Shown: piece by piece, positions 10,701 through 19,625 of the stretch | How the letters are laid out: every line of letters starts with the position of its first letter | Position numbering within the stretch: the first letter of the stretch is position 1 | Assembly: GCA_964345035.1 (NCBI GenBank) | Contig: CAYFPO010000001.1 | Span: 1 to 64,000 of the forward strand | Source of the DNA: CAYFPO01 sp964345035 | GTDB taxonomy: Bacteria; Fidelibacterota; Marinisomatia; SCGC-AAA003-L08; GCA-002704045 | Length of the DNA: 64,000 bases | Direction of reading: 5' to 3' | Notes under the pieces: generated by a model | Database searches by the model: none | Told to the model about the DNA's origin: nothing | Seen by the model: only the letters and a program-made list of their open reading frames with translations | Position numbers and translations under genes: made by a program

Positions 10701-13700
10701 AGGGAATCCAGTTTGTGTATTTGCTCTGAAACCAATATACAACTCCACATCTGTGGGTAGCGGAACTGGTTCATTCAATGTAACTTCATTCCAGTCTCCG
10801 ATAACTGCATCTGGAACAAGCTGATCAGCAACCATTGTTCCACCGTGCCATATTCTCACAGAATATTCACATGCAACTTCAAAGGGGAAGAATTTCACTT
10901 TTGAGATACTCATTCCTGCATAATCAGTTAAATCTTCCGGATCATATTTAATAGCTACATCAAAGTCAGCTGCTCCACCTGTTCCGATTGCATCAGAATT
11001 TGATCCGTTATCATATCCAATCCATAGCGGATCAGGCATACCCTGCCATGCCAATGGAACCACTCCATCCAGACCGGATTCAGCAGTCAGATTCATTGGA
11101 GGCGGCAGAAATCCGGGATACACTTCAAAAGTATCAGAACCCAGAGATTCAATATAGTAACTATTGCCATCTATATCGGATACATCAGCAGATGCATAAC
11201 TTACAATTACCTCACCACCAAAAACATCACCGGGTACTATTCCAAATACTCGAATAAATACACCAGCACCTTCCAATGGATCACTTCCATCAGCGGATCC
11301 TGTAATACGGTATTCCGCTCCAGCCTGAAATGCATTTAATGACCATCCTGCTGGCAATGCATCACCTGCATCTGCTGCAACAAAATCCACACCATTCGGA
11401 GCGTCTGCTAGTCTTAAGTCAAATTCATAAACAGGAACTGATGTATCAATTGAAAGTTCTACTGAAATTTCCTCATCCAAATCAGCAGTTTCTGTAATAA
11501 CATTTACACCCAACGAAACGCTGTATCCAATGGTAACATCAACAGTTCCGCAACCGGAGTTTACGAAATATGGCAGCCCGTCGGGGTCTGATACAACTTC
11601 CTCTGTTGTACAAAGTGATACTCCTGCAGGATAATCACCCCAGGCAGAAAATACTACATCAACAATAGGACCGGATCCGGGTGTTATATTTGTTCCACTC
11701 AATCCAAAGCCAATAATCCTGGATGTACCGTCATCCTGCTCATTTGCACTAATCATCCAATCTTCCGGAATTCTCTCCGTTCCTGTAACACTCATTACAG
11801 TCAGAAAATCAGGAGCATCTGCCAGATCGATCTGAATTCCGCCCACATCATCAACATTATCCATTGAGAGGGTGACAGTCACCGAATCTCCACTCACTAC
11901 AGCAGCGTCAGACAAACTAAATGTCATGGTACTCATTGGTGTTGCTGAAGCTTCATTGGATGGATCGGATTCAAGTTCATCATCATATACAGCAGTCACC
12001 ACATAATAATAAGTTGTACCATTAACAACAGTATCATCTGTGTAGGTGGTTGTCTCAGAAGAAGTCAAACCAATTATTTCATAAGGACCACCAGAAACTT
12101 CAGCACGGTAAACATTAAATGCTGTCAGCTCTTCACGGTCAACATTATAATTATCCGGATTGGGTTCAAACCTTTTTATTAATTCCGGCGGCATGTCGCC
12201 CATCGCTATTACTCCAAAATCAGCAGGATCGCCGCCACCACAATCTGTACTGGATGATGTGGCAGTCACAACATCCGATAAAACTCCACCTGATCCAACC
12301 TGAAATTGATAAGTTTCATTCGGACCAAAACCAAAAAAGATGAAACTACCGTCAAACCCATAACCAGTTAAGTCAAAATAATTTTCCTGGACATCATTGG
12401 TTCCATACCACATGTCAGTAAGTTCACAACCGCCATCCCATGCCAATTCAAAATAATTTGTTTCCTCATAACATTCGTCTGGGCTGACTACAGTAAAGTT
12501 GTCAATAGAGGTACATTCTTCACCTCCTCCACCGCCGCCATCACAAATCCCGTAGGGGTCATCAAATTCCGGATCCCAAGGACCACAGTCACCGCAGTCA
12601 TTACCATATTCGGGACATGCATTATCTGGGAGCCAGAAAAACAATCCATAAGTTCCATCATCACAAAAGCCATCACCAAGCCAGGTTGTTTCACCTTCTA
12701 CACAACCATCATACCCACCACCGGCACAATCTTCATTATTAAAACAGTTGCCATCACAATCTACATATTCAGCAGATCCGTCTGGACAAGGTGGAAATCC
12801 ATCAAATCCTTCAGGAGATGTCCAGGAAAGATTTACTTCACTATCACCAGGCTCTGCAGTTAGATCAGAAGCAGGGTCCGGAACGTATGGCATCGGTGTT
12901 GCAGATGCTTCATTGGAATACACTGATTCACCTCCATCGTAGGTAGCTGTTACCACATAATAATAAGTGGTTTCGTTTACAACTGTTTCATCATCATAGG
13001 ATTCTTCACCCGCCATCGTAGATCCTATCAATTCGTAACCACTATCTGAAGTTTCAGACCTGTAAACATTGTACCCGATGAGGTCACGCTGTGTAAATTC
13101 CTGGACTGTATATTCAACCTGCAAATCCTGCCAGTTTTCCGGAATTTCACCTTTTGGGTAACCATGTGGTTCAACATAATAACCTGTTGTGATTGACATA
13201 ACCATACCACCAACGGTAAACTCTACACTTTCAAATTCACCAAAAACGCCGCCTGTTGCAATGGATTCTCCATCCAGGTATAATTCATAACCACCTTCAC
13301 CCCAATCACAGCAAATACCATCACCGTAGGAATCATAGATTGTCCAGGTATATGTATCAGCTTCCAAATCAACATCCCAGGTATATTCAGTAGCATTACT
13401 CAAGTCGCCATCCTCGGCTACCACATCACCGGATGAATTCACTAAATCCCAGCTCGTTTCATAACCATAATCATCAGAAAGAATATATACCGTTAACATA
13501 CCTGCAACTTCACCTGGTGGATCATCCCAATTCAAATGAACCACACTATCTCCAGCTTCTGCAGTTAAGTTTTCAGGTGGATTAAGAGGCTCAGGCGGAG
13601 CATCATCTGTGGTTACATCCAAGCATACCTGATCCGATACACCTCCAGGATTATATGCAGATACACAGAATGAATATGTTGTAGCCCAATCAAGGTCTCT

Positions 13701-14804
13701 AACCATTTCACTTGTTTCATTTGTGTCAGAAATCAATTCTCCATCCTGATGGACAAAATATCCTAATGCAGTGTCGGAGGCATCCCAGCTCAATGAGACA
13801 TCATTTCCACTTACAGTTGCACTAAAATTTTCTGGAGTTGCCGGTGGAGCTGGTAAATTACAATTAATGGTAAAACAATCATCTATAGTTGCATATAATT
13901 GTTCACCGCTTGGATCAGCTATCACCAATTCAGTTATTTCATCAGAAATACATGCATTTGTTGGATCACCGGAAAGTTCCAATATGGTTAAAACACCACT
14001 TCCCGGTTCAATTGTTTCACCGGAAAGACCAAACCCAAGAACAGTTGTTGCACCTGCTGAAACCATAAATCCGGCTTCTTCTGCTGCACCGCCTGACGCA
14101 CTTAATATGGTCACGCCGCCTAATACTTCAAATTGAAAACCACCAATAATAAACGGGGAATCATAATTCACTTCAACTGTGGTTATTTGTTCAGGACAGT
14201 CAGTCAAATCACATTCCATAGAACCATCCCAACATTCCTGTAAGACATTACCGTCACAGTCACAATAATCATCTACTGGATTTCCATCACAATCACATGT
14301 ACCTTCAGGGTATTCACAGCTGCCGTCATCAACTGTTGCATCCGGGTTAAAATTGCACGCTGTTGCATCCATACAGCCATATACCGGAGCATCTCCGATG
14401 CAATCACCATACCCGACTTCAAGACCTACTCCGCCTTCTCCGGATACAACCCCGCCTTCTATACAGCTATATACATCTGTGGCTTCATAGGTAAGATTAA
14501 CAAGGACTCCAGAGCCAGCAGGAAAGGATGTTCCCATTAATGAAAACCCTAACACAGTTTCACCGTTGGCTGAAAGCATCCAGTCTCCTGGCACAACATC
14601 ACCTGCAGTAGCTTCTGTTATATTTATACCAGAAACATTAAATTGAAAACCATACACATCCTGATTGTTTTCAATTAATATCTCCATTGCACCTGCACCT
14701 TCATCATAAGAGCCAAAACTTAAAATGACATCCTGCGCAAACATTGCTGTAGTCATAAAAATTATGGAAATAGTTGTTAATAAGATTGATTTTATTTTGA
14801 ACAT
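7788..14804 (-). CDS. giant secreted cohesin-like/FN3 protein with C-terminal sorting domain
   Basis: 2338 residues, complete. Signal peptide 1-23 (ending MFAQ), ribosome site GGAGG seven bases before the ATG. Seven cohesin-like modules at about 24-140, 204-312, 957-1090, 1091-1225, 1553-1680, 1680-1815 and 1815-1935. Between them are a Cys/Asp-rich stretch (143-203), FN3 domains (about 322-400, 405-630, 635-870, 1430-1550), a DSYGDGICC module inside the second FN3, an LNR-like Cys cluster near 690-740 (WLGDGFCDDG) and a jelly-roll-like segment about 1235-1430. The end (about 2245-2338) is the FlgD-like/YPNPFNP type used by type IX-like secretion for sorting to the surface, finishing VTRKMVLMK. 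Role inferred: surface scaffold or adhesin; paralogue of the preceding gene. Module names rest on pattern recognition, not on a profile search. Confidence 0.85.
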   Translation of the reverse strand: MFKIKSILLTTISIIFMTTAMFAQDVILSFGSYDEGAGAMEILIENNQDVYGFQFNVSGINITEATAGDVVPGDWMLSANGETVLGFSLMGTSFPAGSGVLVNLTYEATDVYSCIEGGVVSGEGGVGLEVGYGDCIGDAPVYGCMDATACNFNPDATVDDGSCEYPEGTCDCDGNPVDDYCDCDGNVLQECWDGSMECDLTDCPEQITTVEVNYDSPFIIGGFQFEVLGGVTILSASGGAAEEAGFMVSAGATTVLGFGLSGETIEPGSGVLTILELSGDPTNACISDEITELVIADPSGEQLYATIDDCFTINCNLPAPPATPENFSATVSGNDVSLSWDASDTALGYFVHQDGELISDTNETSEMVRDLDWATTYSFCVSAYNPGGVSDQVCLDVTTDDAPPEPLNPPENLTAEAGDSVVHLNWDDPPGEVAGMLTVYILSDDYGYETSWDLVNSSGDVVAEDGDLSNATEYTWDVDLEADTYTWTIYDSYGDGICCDWGEGGYELYLDGESIATGGVFGEFESVEFTVGGMVMSITTGYYVEPHGYPKGEIPENWQDLQVEYTVQEFTQRDLIGYNVYRSETSDSGYELIGSTMAGEESYDDETVVNETTYYYVVTATYDGGESVYSNEASATPMPYVPDPASDLTAEPGDSEVNLSWTSPEGFDGFPPCPDGSAEYVDCDGNCFNNEDCAGGGYDGCVEGETTWLGDGFCDDGTYGLFFWLPDNACPEYGNDCGDCGPWDPEFDDPYGICDGGGGGGEECTSIDNFTVVSPDECYEETNYFELAWDGGCELTDMWYGTNDVQENYFDLTGYGFDGSFIFFGFGPNETYQFQVGSGGVLSDVVTATSSSTDCGGGDPADFGVIAMGDMPPELIKRFEPNPDNYNVDREELTAFNVYRAEVSGGPYEIIGLTSSETTTYTDDTVVNGTTYYYVVTAVYDDELESDPSNEASATPMSTMTFSLSDAAVVSGDSVTVTLSMDNVDDVGGIQIDLADAPDFLTVMSVTGTERIPEDWMISANEQDDGTSRIIGFGLSGTNITPGSGPIVDVVFSAWGDYPAGVSLCTTEEVVSDPDGLPYFVNSGCGTVDVTIGYSVSLGVNVITETADLDEEISVELSIDTSVPVYEFDLRLADAPNGVDFVAADAGDALPAGWSLNAFQAGAEYRITGSADGSDPLEGAGVFIRVFGIVPGDVFGGEVIVSYASADVSDIDGNSYYIESLGSDTFEVYPGFLPPPMNLTAESGLDGVVPLAWQGMPDPLWIGYDNGSNSDAIGTGGAADFDVAIKYDPEDLTDYAGMSISKVKFFPFEVACEYSVRIWHGGTMVADQLVPDAVIGDWNEVTLNEPVPLPTDVELYIGFRANTQTGFPAGVDSGPATPWYSDLIALSGGPWESIAEVYALNFNWNLSAYLTSPFGQTVVLEPVEDSTPMGEVTGLITNSGIINTEDSFHGMTLLPDSEEVPFNIWSDDISRELELSGYNVYRSETSGSGYDLITFTDASTTNYDDVDVMNGSTYYYVVSSIYDEVNESGYSNEAMGTPMSWLNLDLSGGEVQGGDNITLTFSLSNDNDVAGVQFDLVDVPDNLYFMDVVGTERVPEDWSISGNEQSEGNARILGFSFTGTVIEPGSGPILEITLGSLASEPTDVEICTTNEAFADPDGNPFPLESVCNTVTIDVESVDATISTWADPVDQGDTFSVTVSMDSPFPIYGFQLEIEDNPEALTAIEVVPSELVENAGGMFQWSEIDGYINALWFTLTLDALEESGDLFTITYQVNEDAEDGLSDICFRPTSVFSDENGNSIYSEFGCSTAIIGVPDVFLTMEQTSDNTFDVLMDNVGPVAGIQFTISDVPDAFWYVSTEPTNRIPGDWMISGSDVAGEITVVGFSLTGTTIDAGTGAIVSLTVDHAFAEDLTLDMCFENAVFSDPDANPWYTAGECAEFIYPYGPSTVTQDLTIEALQFNMASFNVEPEDPAFANILADAGVLLAKNDDGDFFAPDFGVDQIGDVNLAEGYKIFINGMTDQSVSVTGPPVDASQSLLIEAFKVNLLPYLPQTEMASTDAFGPHDDDILLVANDSGDFYVPSFNVFSLDMLYPGEAYSIFLSGASDVDFTYPAPGLARVDEDMSDYYASCVAEHYVPVKTGIPYPVILTQLNGHINIGDEIAAYANGNLVGAIKVMDLSKPAVITAWAGYHDHNIDLPGFELGDNIELRVWDAKQGQEIRVESHLSNDQYGMTPLTSGSITVYDMLAVPEDFNLSQNYPNPFNPSTTIEFSVPNDGHITLNVYDITGRLVNTLVNESMDIGYHTVTWDGTDVNGNSVSAGLYIYALQGTDVSVTRKMVLMK

Positions 14805-14884
14805 TAATAATCCTCCGTTTTTTGATTTATTTTTAATTTGAAATCTTAGTTTTATTCGCTTTAATTACAAAAATTGCAAGGGCG

Positions 14885-14892
14885 CAAAGTTA
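14885..14892 (-). promoter_or_regulatory. candidate TAnnTTTG promoter box of the second giant gene
   Basis: Minus strand reads TAACTTTGCG, matching the Bacteroidota -7 box with the GCG that often follows it. It lies 80 bases upstream of the ATG at 14804. No clear TTG was found at the -33 distance. Confidence 0.4.
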
Positions 14893-14942
14893 CGAATTCC
14901 TTTCCATTTTATCATAAAATAATTGTGTCAATCTGTTACAGA

Positions 14943-16082
14943 TTATGAATCCAATGCCTGCTTCAAATCAGCAATAATATCATCTTTGTCCTCGATGCCT
15001 ACCGATAATCTCACCAATCCGTCAGTAAGCCCTCTTGCTTCTCTTTCTTCTTTTGGTACATCGACGTGGGTCATGGTAGAAGGATGTGTGATCATGGTTT
15101 CCACCGCACCAAGGCTTTCTGCTAAAGAACATAATTTTACATGATTCATCAAGGAAATTCCCGCAGGTATTCCTCCCTTCAATTCCATGGAGATCATACC
15201 GCTAAATCCGCTCATCTGTTCCCTTGCAATCTCATGCTGTGGATGGGATTTTAATCCGGGATATGTTACAGATTTCACCTTTGGATGACTCTCTAGAAAT
15301 TCTGCAATTGCCAATCCATTTTCACAATGTCGTTCCATTCTCAGTGACAGCGTTTTTATACCAAGTAAAGTGAGCCAGCAATCAAAGGGGCTTGGTACTG
15401 CACCTACAGTTTTTTGAACGAATTTCATTTTTTCAAAAATTGACTCTTCATTTGTAATAATTACTCCACCAATAATTTGGTTGTGTCCACTCAAATACTT
15501 GGTGGTACTGTGCATGGTGATATCTGCACCAAACTCTATCGGTCTCAAGAGAGCTGGTGTTGAGAATGTTGAATCCACTCCATACAATATTCGATGCTTT
15601 TTTGCAATTTTACCAACTGCATGTAAATCCGTTACTTTCAATAGTGGATTTGTGGGTGTTTCAATCCAAATCAGTTTTGTATTTTCCTGAATTGCGTCTT
15701 CTACTTCCTGGGAATTAGATGAGTTTACATACGTGAATTTCAAATCATAGTTTACCAGAAGATTATTAAACAATCGGGAGACTCCACCATACACATCATC
15801 TGAACAAATGATATGGTCACCTGATTCAAACATTTTTAAAACACTGTCAACTGCTGACATTCCGGAACTGAAACAGACCCCAAACCTACCACTATCCAGT
15901 TCGGCTAAATTGTTTTCAAGCACCTCCCGCGTAGGATTTGCTGACCGTGTATAATCATATCCTTTAAGTTTGTCAACCTCTTCCAAAACATAGGTTGCTG
16001 TCTGATATATTGGAGGTACAATTGCTCCTGTCGTGGGGTCAGGGGTAATTCCTGCTCTTACAACTTTTGTGTCAAAATTCAT
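14943..16082 (-). CDS. cystathionine gamma-synthase/lyase family PLP enzyme
   Basis: 379 residues, the normal length for the Cys/Met-metabolism PLP family. The PLP lysine is K195 in HSTTKYLSGHNQ; the phosphate-binding SSGMSA (72-77) and the YDYTRSANPTR substrate loop (42-52) are present. The family performs gamma-replacement or gamma/beta-elimination on homoserine esters, cystathionine or methionine. Synthase (metB) and lyase (mccB) cannot be told apart by eye. Last gene of the phoH-secA operon, 31 bases after the secA stop; no other methionine genes are near. Confidence 0.9.
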   Translation of the reverse strand: MNFDTKVVRAGITPDPTTGAIVPPIYQTATYVLEEVDKLKGYDYTRSANPTREVLENNLAELDSGRFGVCFSSGMSAVDSVLKMFESGDHIICSDDVYGGVSRLFNNLLVNYDLKFTYVNSSNSQEVEDAIQENTKLIWIETPTNPLLKVTDLHAVGKIAKKHRILYGVDSTFSTPALLRPIEFGADITMHSTTKYLSGHNQIIGGVIITNEESIFEKMKFVQKTVGAVPSPFDCWLTLLGIKTLSLRMERHCENGLAIAEFLESHPKVKSVTYPGLKSHPQHEIAREQMSGFSGMISMELKGGIPAGISLMNHVKLCSLAESLGAVETMITHPSTMTHVDVPKEEREARGLTDGLVRLSVGIEDKDDIIADLKQALDS

Positions 16083-16113
16083 TTCCTATTTCCCTCTTAA
16101 AATAATTTTTACA

Positions 16114-19100
16114 TTATGAAAATGCACCGTGGCATTTCTTATACTTTTTTCCGCTTCCACATGGACATGGTTCATTCCTACCGATTTTTTCTTCTGCACG
16201 GATAGGCTGTCTTTTTCCCTGCTTTGGAGGTCCTTGTGCATCGGGTCCTGTTTGTTGGGGAGGAGCCACAAACCCCATTCCAGTCGTTTCGTCATGTCGA
16301 ATTTGGACATTTCTTGCTGCTGCAGGTTGTGGAACTTGTCTCTGCCCCATTGTATCAATTCTGGTTCTGAAGATTCTCTTTAATGTTTCATGATTTGTTT
16401 CTTCCATCATTTCTTTGAACATTCGAAATCCTTCTGATTTGTACTCAATCAGAGGATTTTTCTGCCCATATGCTCGTAAACCTATTCCCTCACGGAGCTG
16501 ATCCATGGAATGTAAGTGTTCTCTCCATTTTTCATCAATCGTTCTGAAAACAACAAATTTCTGGAAATTATCAAAAAGTTGGTCCTCTACCAATTCTTTT
16601 CTTGAGGATAACAAAACATTTACTGCCTGGATTAACATATCTTTTAATTCATTGCTTGTGTCCACCTTAACATCCTGCAATTTAATATCCAGTGAAAATG
16701 TATCCAGGAGTTCACTATTCAATCCGTCCCAATCCCATTCTGTTGATGTATTTGTATCACCGCAGTAATCTGCAATTATTCTATCCAGATGGTCGTTCAA
16801 TATTTCCTGAACTTCAATGGAAATGGCTTCTTCGTGCAGTGCATAATTTCTACGGTCGTACACAATTGTGCGTTGCTGGTTCATAACATCATCATATTCC
16901 AGAAGATGTTTCCGAATACCAAAATTTCTTGCTTCTACTTTTTTCTGTGCCCGCTCAATGGAACGGGATACCATTTTATGGGTTATCACCTCTCCTTCTT
17001 CAATGCCCAATCTGTCCATTATCTTGGCTACCCTTTCAGACCCAAATAATCGCATCAGATCATCTTCCAGACTAAGATAAAAAGACGATTCTCCCGGATC
17101 ACCCTGTCGCCCGGTTCGTCCTCTTAACTGTAAATCAATTCGTCGTGATTCATGCCTGCTGGTTCCCAAAATATACAGTCCGCCTATATCTGTAATACCC
17201 TCACCCAGTTTGATATCAGTTCCCCTGCCCGCCATATTGGTTGCAATTGTTACCGCCGACTTATGCCCTGCACGTGCTACAACTTCAGCTTCTTTTTGGT
17301 GTTGTTTTGCATTTAACACATTATGAGGAACTCCATCTCTTCTAAGCATTCTGGAAAGTGTTTCCGACTCTTCAACAGAAGTAGTCCCAACCAAAATTGG
17401 CTGACCCTTTTTAAACAGTTTTTTAATATGTTCAATAACCGCATTGTATTTTTCACGTTTGGTTTTATACACAAGATCTTCGTTGTCTATGCGTATCACC
17501 GGTACATTTGTTGGAATTTCCACAACATCCAGCTTATAAATTTCCATAAACTCACCGGCTTCTGTTGCTGCTGTTCCAGTCATCCCAGCCAATTTTTCAT
17601 ACATACGAAAATAATTCTGGATGGTTATGGTTGCCATGGTTTGTGTTTCTTTTTCGATGATTACATTTTCCTTTGCTTCCAGGGCTTGATGAAGACCGTC
17701 ACTGTATCGTCTGCCGTGGAGTACACGACCTGTATGTTCATCCACAATCATCACTTTCCCGTCCTGAACAATATAATCCACATCTTTTTCAAATAATGTA
17801 TAAGCTTTTAAAAGCTGGTTTATTGCGTGGATCCTGTCACTGCGTTCAGCATGAATTGCTTGAGCCTCTTCCTTTTTTTCCAGAATGTCTTTTTTGGTAA
17901 AATCAGGGTTGGTTTCGATCTCGTGAAACATTTCACCCAGATCCGGTAAAACGAAATTCTCCGGATTAGTCGGTGATAACTCCTGCCTGCCCATTTCAGT
18001 CAAATCAATAATGTTGGATCGTTCATCAACTGTGAAATACAATTTTTCATCTAATTCATTCATTTTTTTATCACGCAGGTATTCACTTTCTACAGAATGA
18101 ATTAGTTGTTTGATGCCCTGCCGCTGAAATGCTTTTAAAAGACGCTTATTTTTCGGCATTCCTTTATTTGCTGTGAGAAATTTTTCTCCGGCTTTGTTTT
18201 CATCAGTTTCATACAATTCTTCAGCTTCACCTAAAATCCCATTCACCAATCGGGTTTGTTTCTGAACCAGGGAATTAATACTTGTACGCAGTTCTTGATA
18301 TTTCTGATTGGTTGGAGCATCAACCTGTCCGGATATGATCAAAGGTGTTCTGGCTTCATCTACAAGAACTGAGTCCACTTCATCAACAATCGCAAATACA
18401 TGACCTCTTTGCACCTGACTGTCTGGATGAGATGCCATATTATCTCTCAGATAATCAAATCCAAATTCATTATTTGTACCGTATGCAATATCTCTGTTGT
18501 ATATTTCCTTTCTCTCATCGGGACTCATCTGGTTAAGTATACACCCCGTTGTCAATCCCAGAAAATCATACAATAGACCCATCCACTGACTATCTCTTTC
18601 AGCGAGATAATCATTTACAGTGATAACGTGCACTCCTCTACCTGTAAGTGCATTCAGGCAGATGGCCAAAGTTGAGACAAGTGTTTTTCCTTCTCCGGTT
18701 TTCATTTCGGCAATCTTTCCCTGGTGAAGGACTGCTCCGCCTATAAGCTGAACATCAAAATGAACCATGTTCCATTCTACATCCTGCCCCATGACTTTAT
18801 AATTGGTACCAACCAACCGCCGTGCAGCATCTTTCACGATCGCAAAGACTTCAATCATCTTTTCATTCAGGTAATCCTGTTCAGCCTGATAGATTGCATC
18901 ATCAATATCACTGCCACTGAGTTGTTCAGATTTAGCTCTTTTTTCAGCATCTTTTCTAATAGCAACTAACTTTTCACGGTGGCTATTAAAACGGGATTTT
19001 AACTCATCATCAGACAAGGTGACTAGTGTATTATAAACATCATTGATTTTGTCAACATACGGATTCAGGACCTTTAGATCTTTATCCGATTTTTTGCCAA

Positions 19101-19134
19101 ATATTTTTGTAACTACCTTGGTTAAAACTGCCAT
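16114..19134 (-). CDS. secA: preprotein translocase ATPase SecA
   Basis: 1006 residues, longer than the about 900 of E. coli, as is usual in Bacteroidota/FCB. Walker A is MKTGEGKTL (about 144-152), the DEAD-like Walker B is VDEVDSVLVDEARTPL, and GTDIKLGEG and QLRGRTGRQGDPG mark NBD2. The zinc-binding C-terminus CPCGSGKKYKKCHG is complete. It drives Sec-dependent export, the route for the signal-peptide-bearing giants, porin and HtrA here. Its ATG overlaps the nusB stop by one base (TAATG), so the two are translationally coupled. Confidence 0.98.
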   Translation of the reverse strand: MAVLTKVVTKIFGKKSDKDLKVLNPYVDKINDVYNTLVTLSDDELKSRFNSHREKLVAIRKDAEKRAKSEQLSGSDIDDAIYQAEQDYLNEKMIEVFAIVKDAARRLVGTNYKVMGQDVEWNMVHFDVQLIGGAVLHQGKIAEMKTGEGKTLVSTLAICLNALTGRGVHVITVNDYLAERDSQWMGLLYDFLGLTTGCILNQMSPDERKEIYNRDIAYGTNNEFGFDYLRDNMASHPDSQVQRGHVFAIVDEVDSVLVDEARTPLIISGQVDAPTNQKYQELRTSINSLVQKQTRLVNGILGEAEELYETDENKAGEKFLTANKGMPKNKRLLKAFQRQGIKQLIHSVESEYLRDKKMNELDEKLYFTVDERSNIIDLTEMGRQELSPTNPENFVLPDLGEMFHEIETNPDFTKKDILEKKEEAQAIHAERSDRIHAINQLLKAYTLFEKDVDYIVQDGKVMIVDEHTGRVLHGRRYSDGLHQALEAKENVIIEKETQTMATITIQNYFRMYEKLAGMTGTAATEAGEFMEIYKLDVVEIPTNVPVIRIDNEDLVYKTKREKYNAVIEHIKKLFKKGQPILVGTTSVEESETLSRMLRRDGVPHNVLNAKQHQKEAEVVARAGHKSAVTIATNMAGRGTDIKLGEGITDIGGLYILGTSRHESRRIDLQLRGRTGRQGDPGESSFYLSLEDDLMRLFGSERVAKIMDRLGIEEGEVITHKMVSRSIERAQKKVEARNFGIRKHLLEYDDVMNQQRTIVYDRRNYALHEEAISIEVQEILNDHLDRIIADYCGDTNTSTEWDWDGLNSELLDTFSLDIKLQDVKVDTSNELKDMLIQAVNVLLSSRKELVEDQLFDNFQKFVVFRTIDEKWREHLHSMDQLREGIGLRAYGQKNPLIEYKSEGFRMFKEMMEETNHETLKRIFRTRIDTMGQRQVPQPAAARNVQIRHDETTGMGFVAPPQQTGPDAQGPPKQGKRQPIRAEEKIGRNEPCPCGSGKKYKKCHGAFS

Positions 19135-19625
19135 TAGTGAACCATTATTTTTCCGTTTTTAATATCATGATATATTGCGTCAAGAATTCCATTTACAAAT
19201 CTGCCGCTGTCTTTTGTGCTGAAACATTTTGCAATCTCGATGGCTTCAGCAATGGAAACTTTGAGTGGAATTTCATCTAGAAATAACATCTCTCCAATTG
19301 CCATTCGCAAGATAATATTATCTATGAGGGCAATTCTGCTGATGTCCCAGTTTTTGGATTTTTCACAGATCAGACTATCCAGATAAGAACAATTTTTCAG
19401 AGTCTGGTGTACTAAATTATAAGAATATTTCTCTACCATCCTTGTAAAATCAGATTCCATGATTTCTGGAGGATATTTATTTTCCCAGAATTCTAAATTT
19501 CCCTCATCGATGTACCCGGATTTTATCAGACATAACAAATCAGACTTAGAATTATCTGATATTTCTAATCCATATAAAATCTGCAATGACGTGCATCGGG
19601 ATAATCTTTTTTCTTTATTTGTCAC
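19134..19625 (-). CDS. nusB: transcription antitermination factor NusB
   Basis: 163 residues with the NusB pattern: N-terminal RCTSLQILYGLE, then LIDNIILRMAIGEMLFLDEIPLKV and AIEIAKCFSTKDSGRFVNGILDAI, split across the last two thirds. NusB with NusE binds boxA RNA and supports rRNA antitermination. The start is GTG inside the leucine dehydrogenase stop (AAGTGA, four-base overlap), and the stop overlaps the secA start. Confidence 0.92.
   Translation of the reverse strand: MTNKEKRLSRCTSLQILYGLEISDNSKSDLLCLIKSGYIDEGNLEFWENKYPPEIMESDFTRMVEKYSYNLVHQTLKNCSYLDSLICEKSKNWDISRIALIDNIILRMAIGEMLFLDEIPLKVSIAEAIEIAKCFSTKDSGRFVNGILDAIYHDIKNGKIMVH

Noticed and set aside
16086..16358. 90-codon minus-strand frame at the secA end
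   Set aside because: Entirely inside secA in another frame; secA ends normally with its zinc motif.
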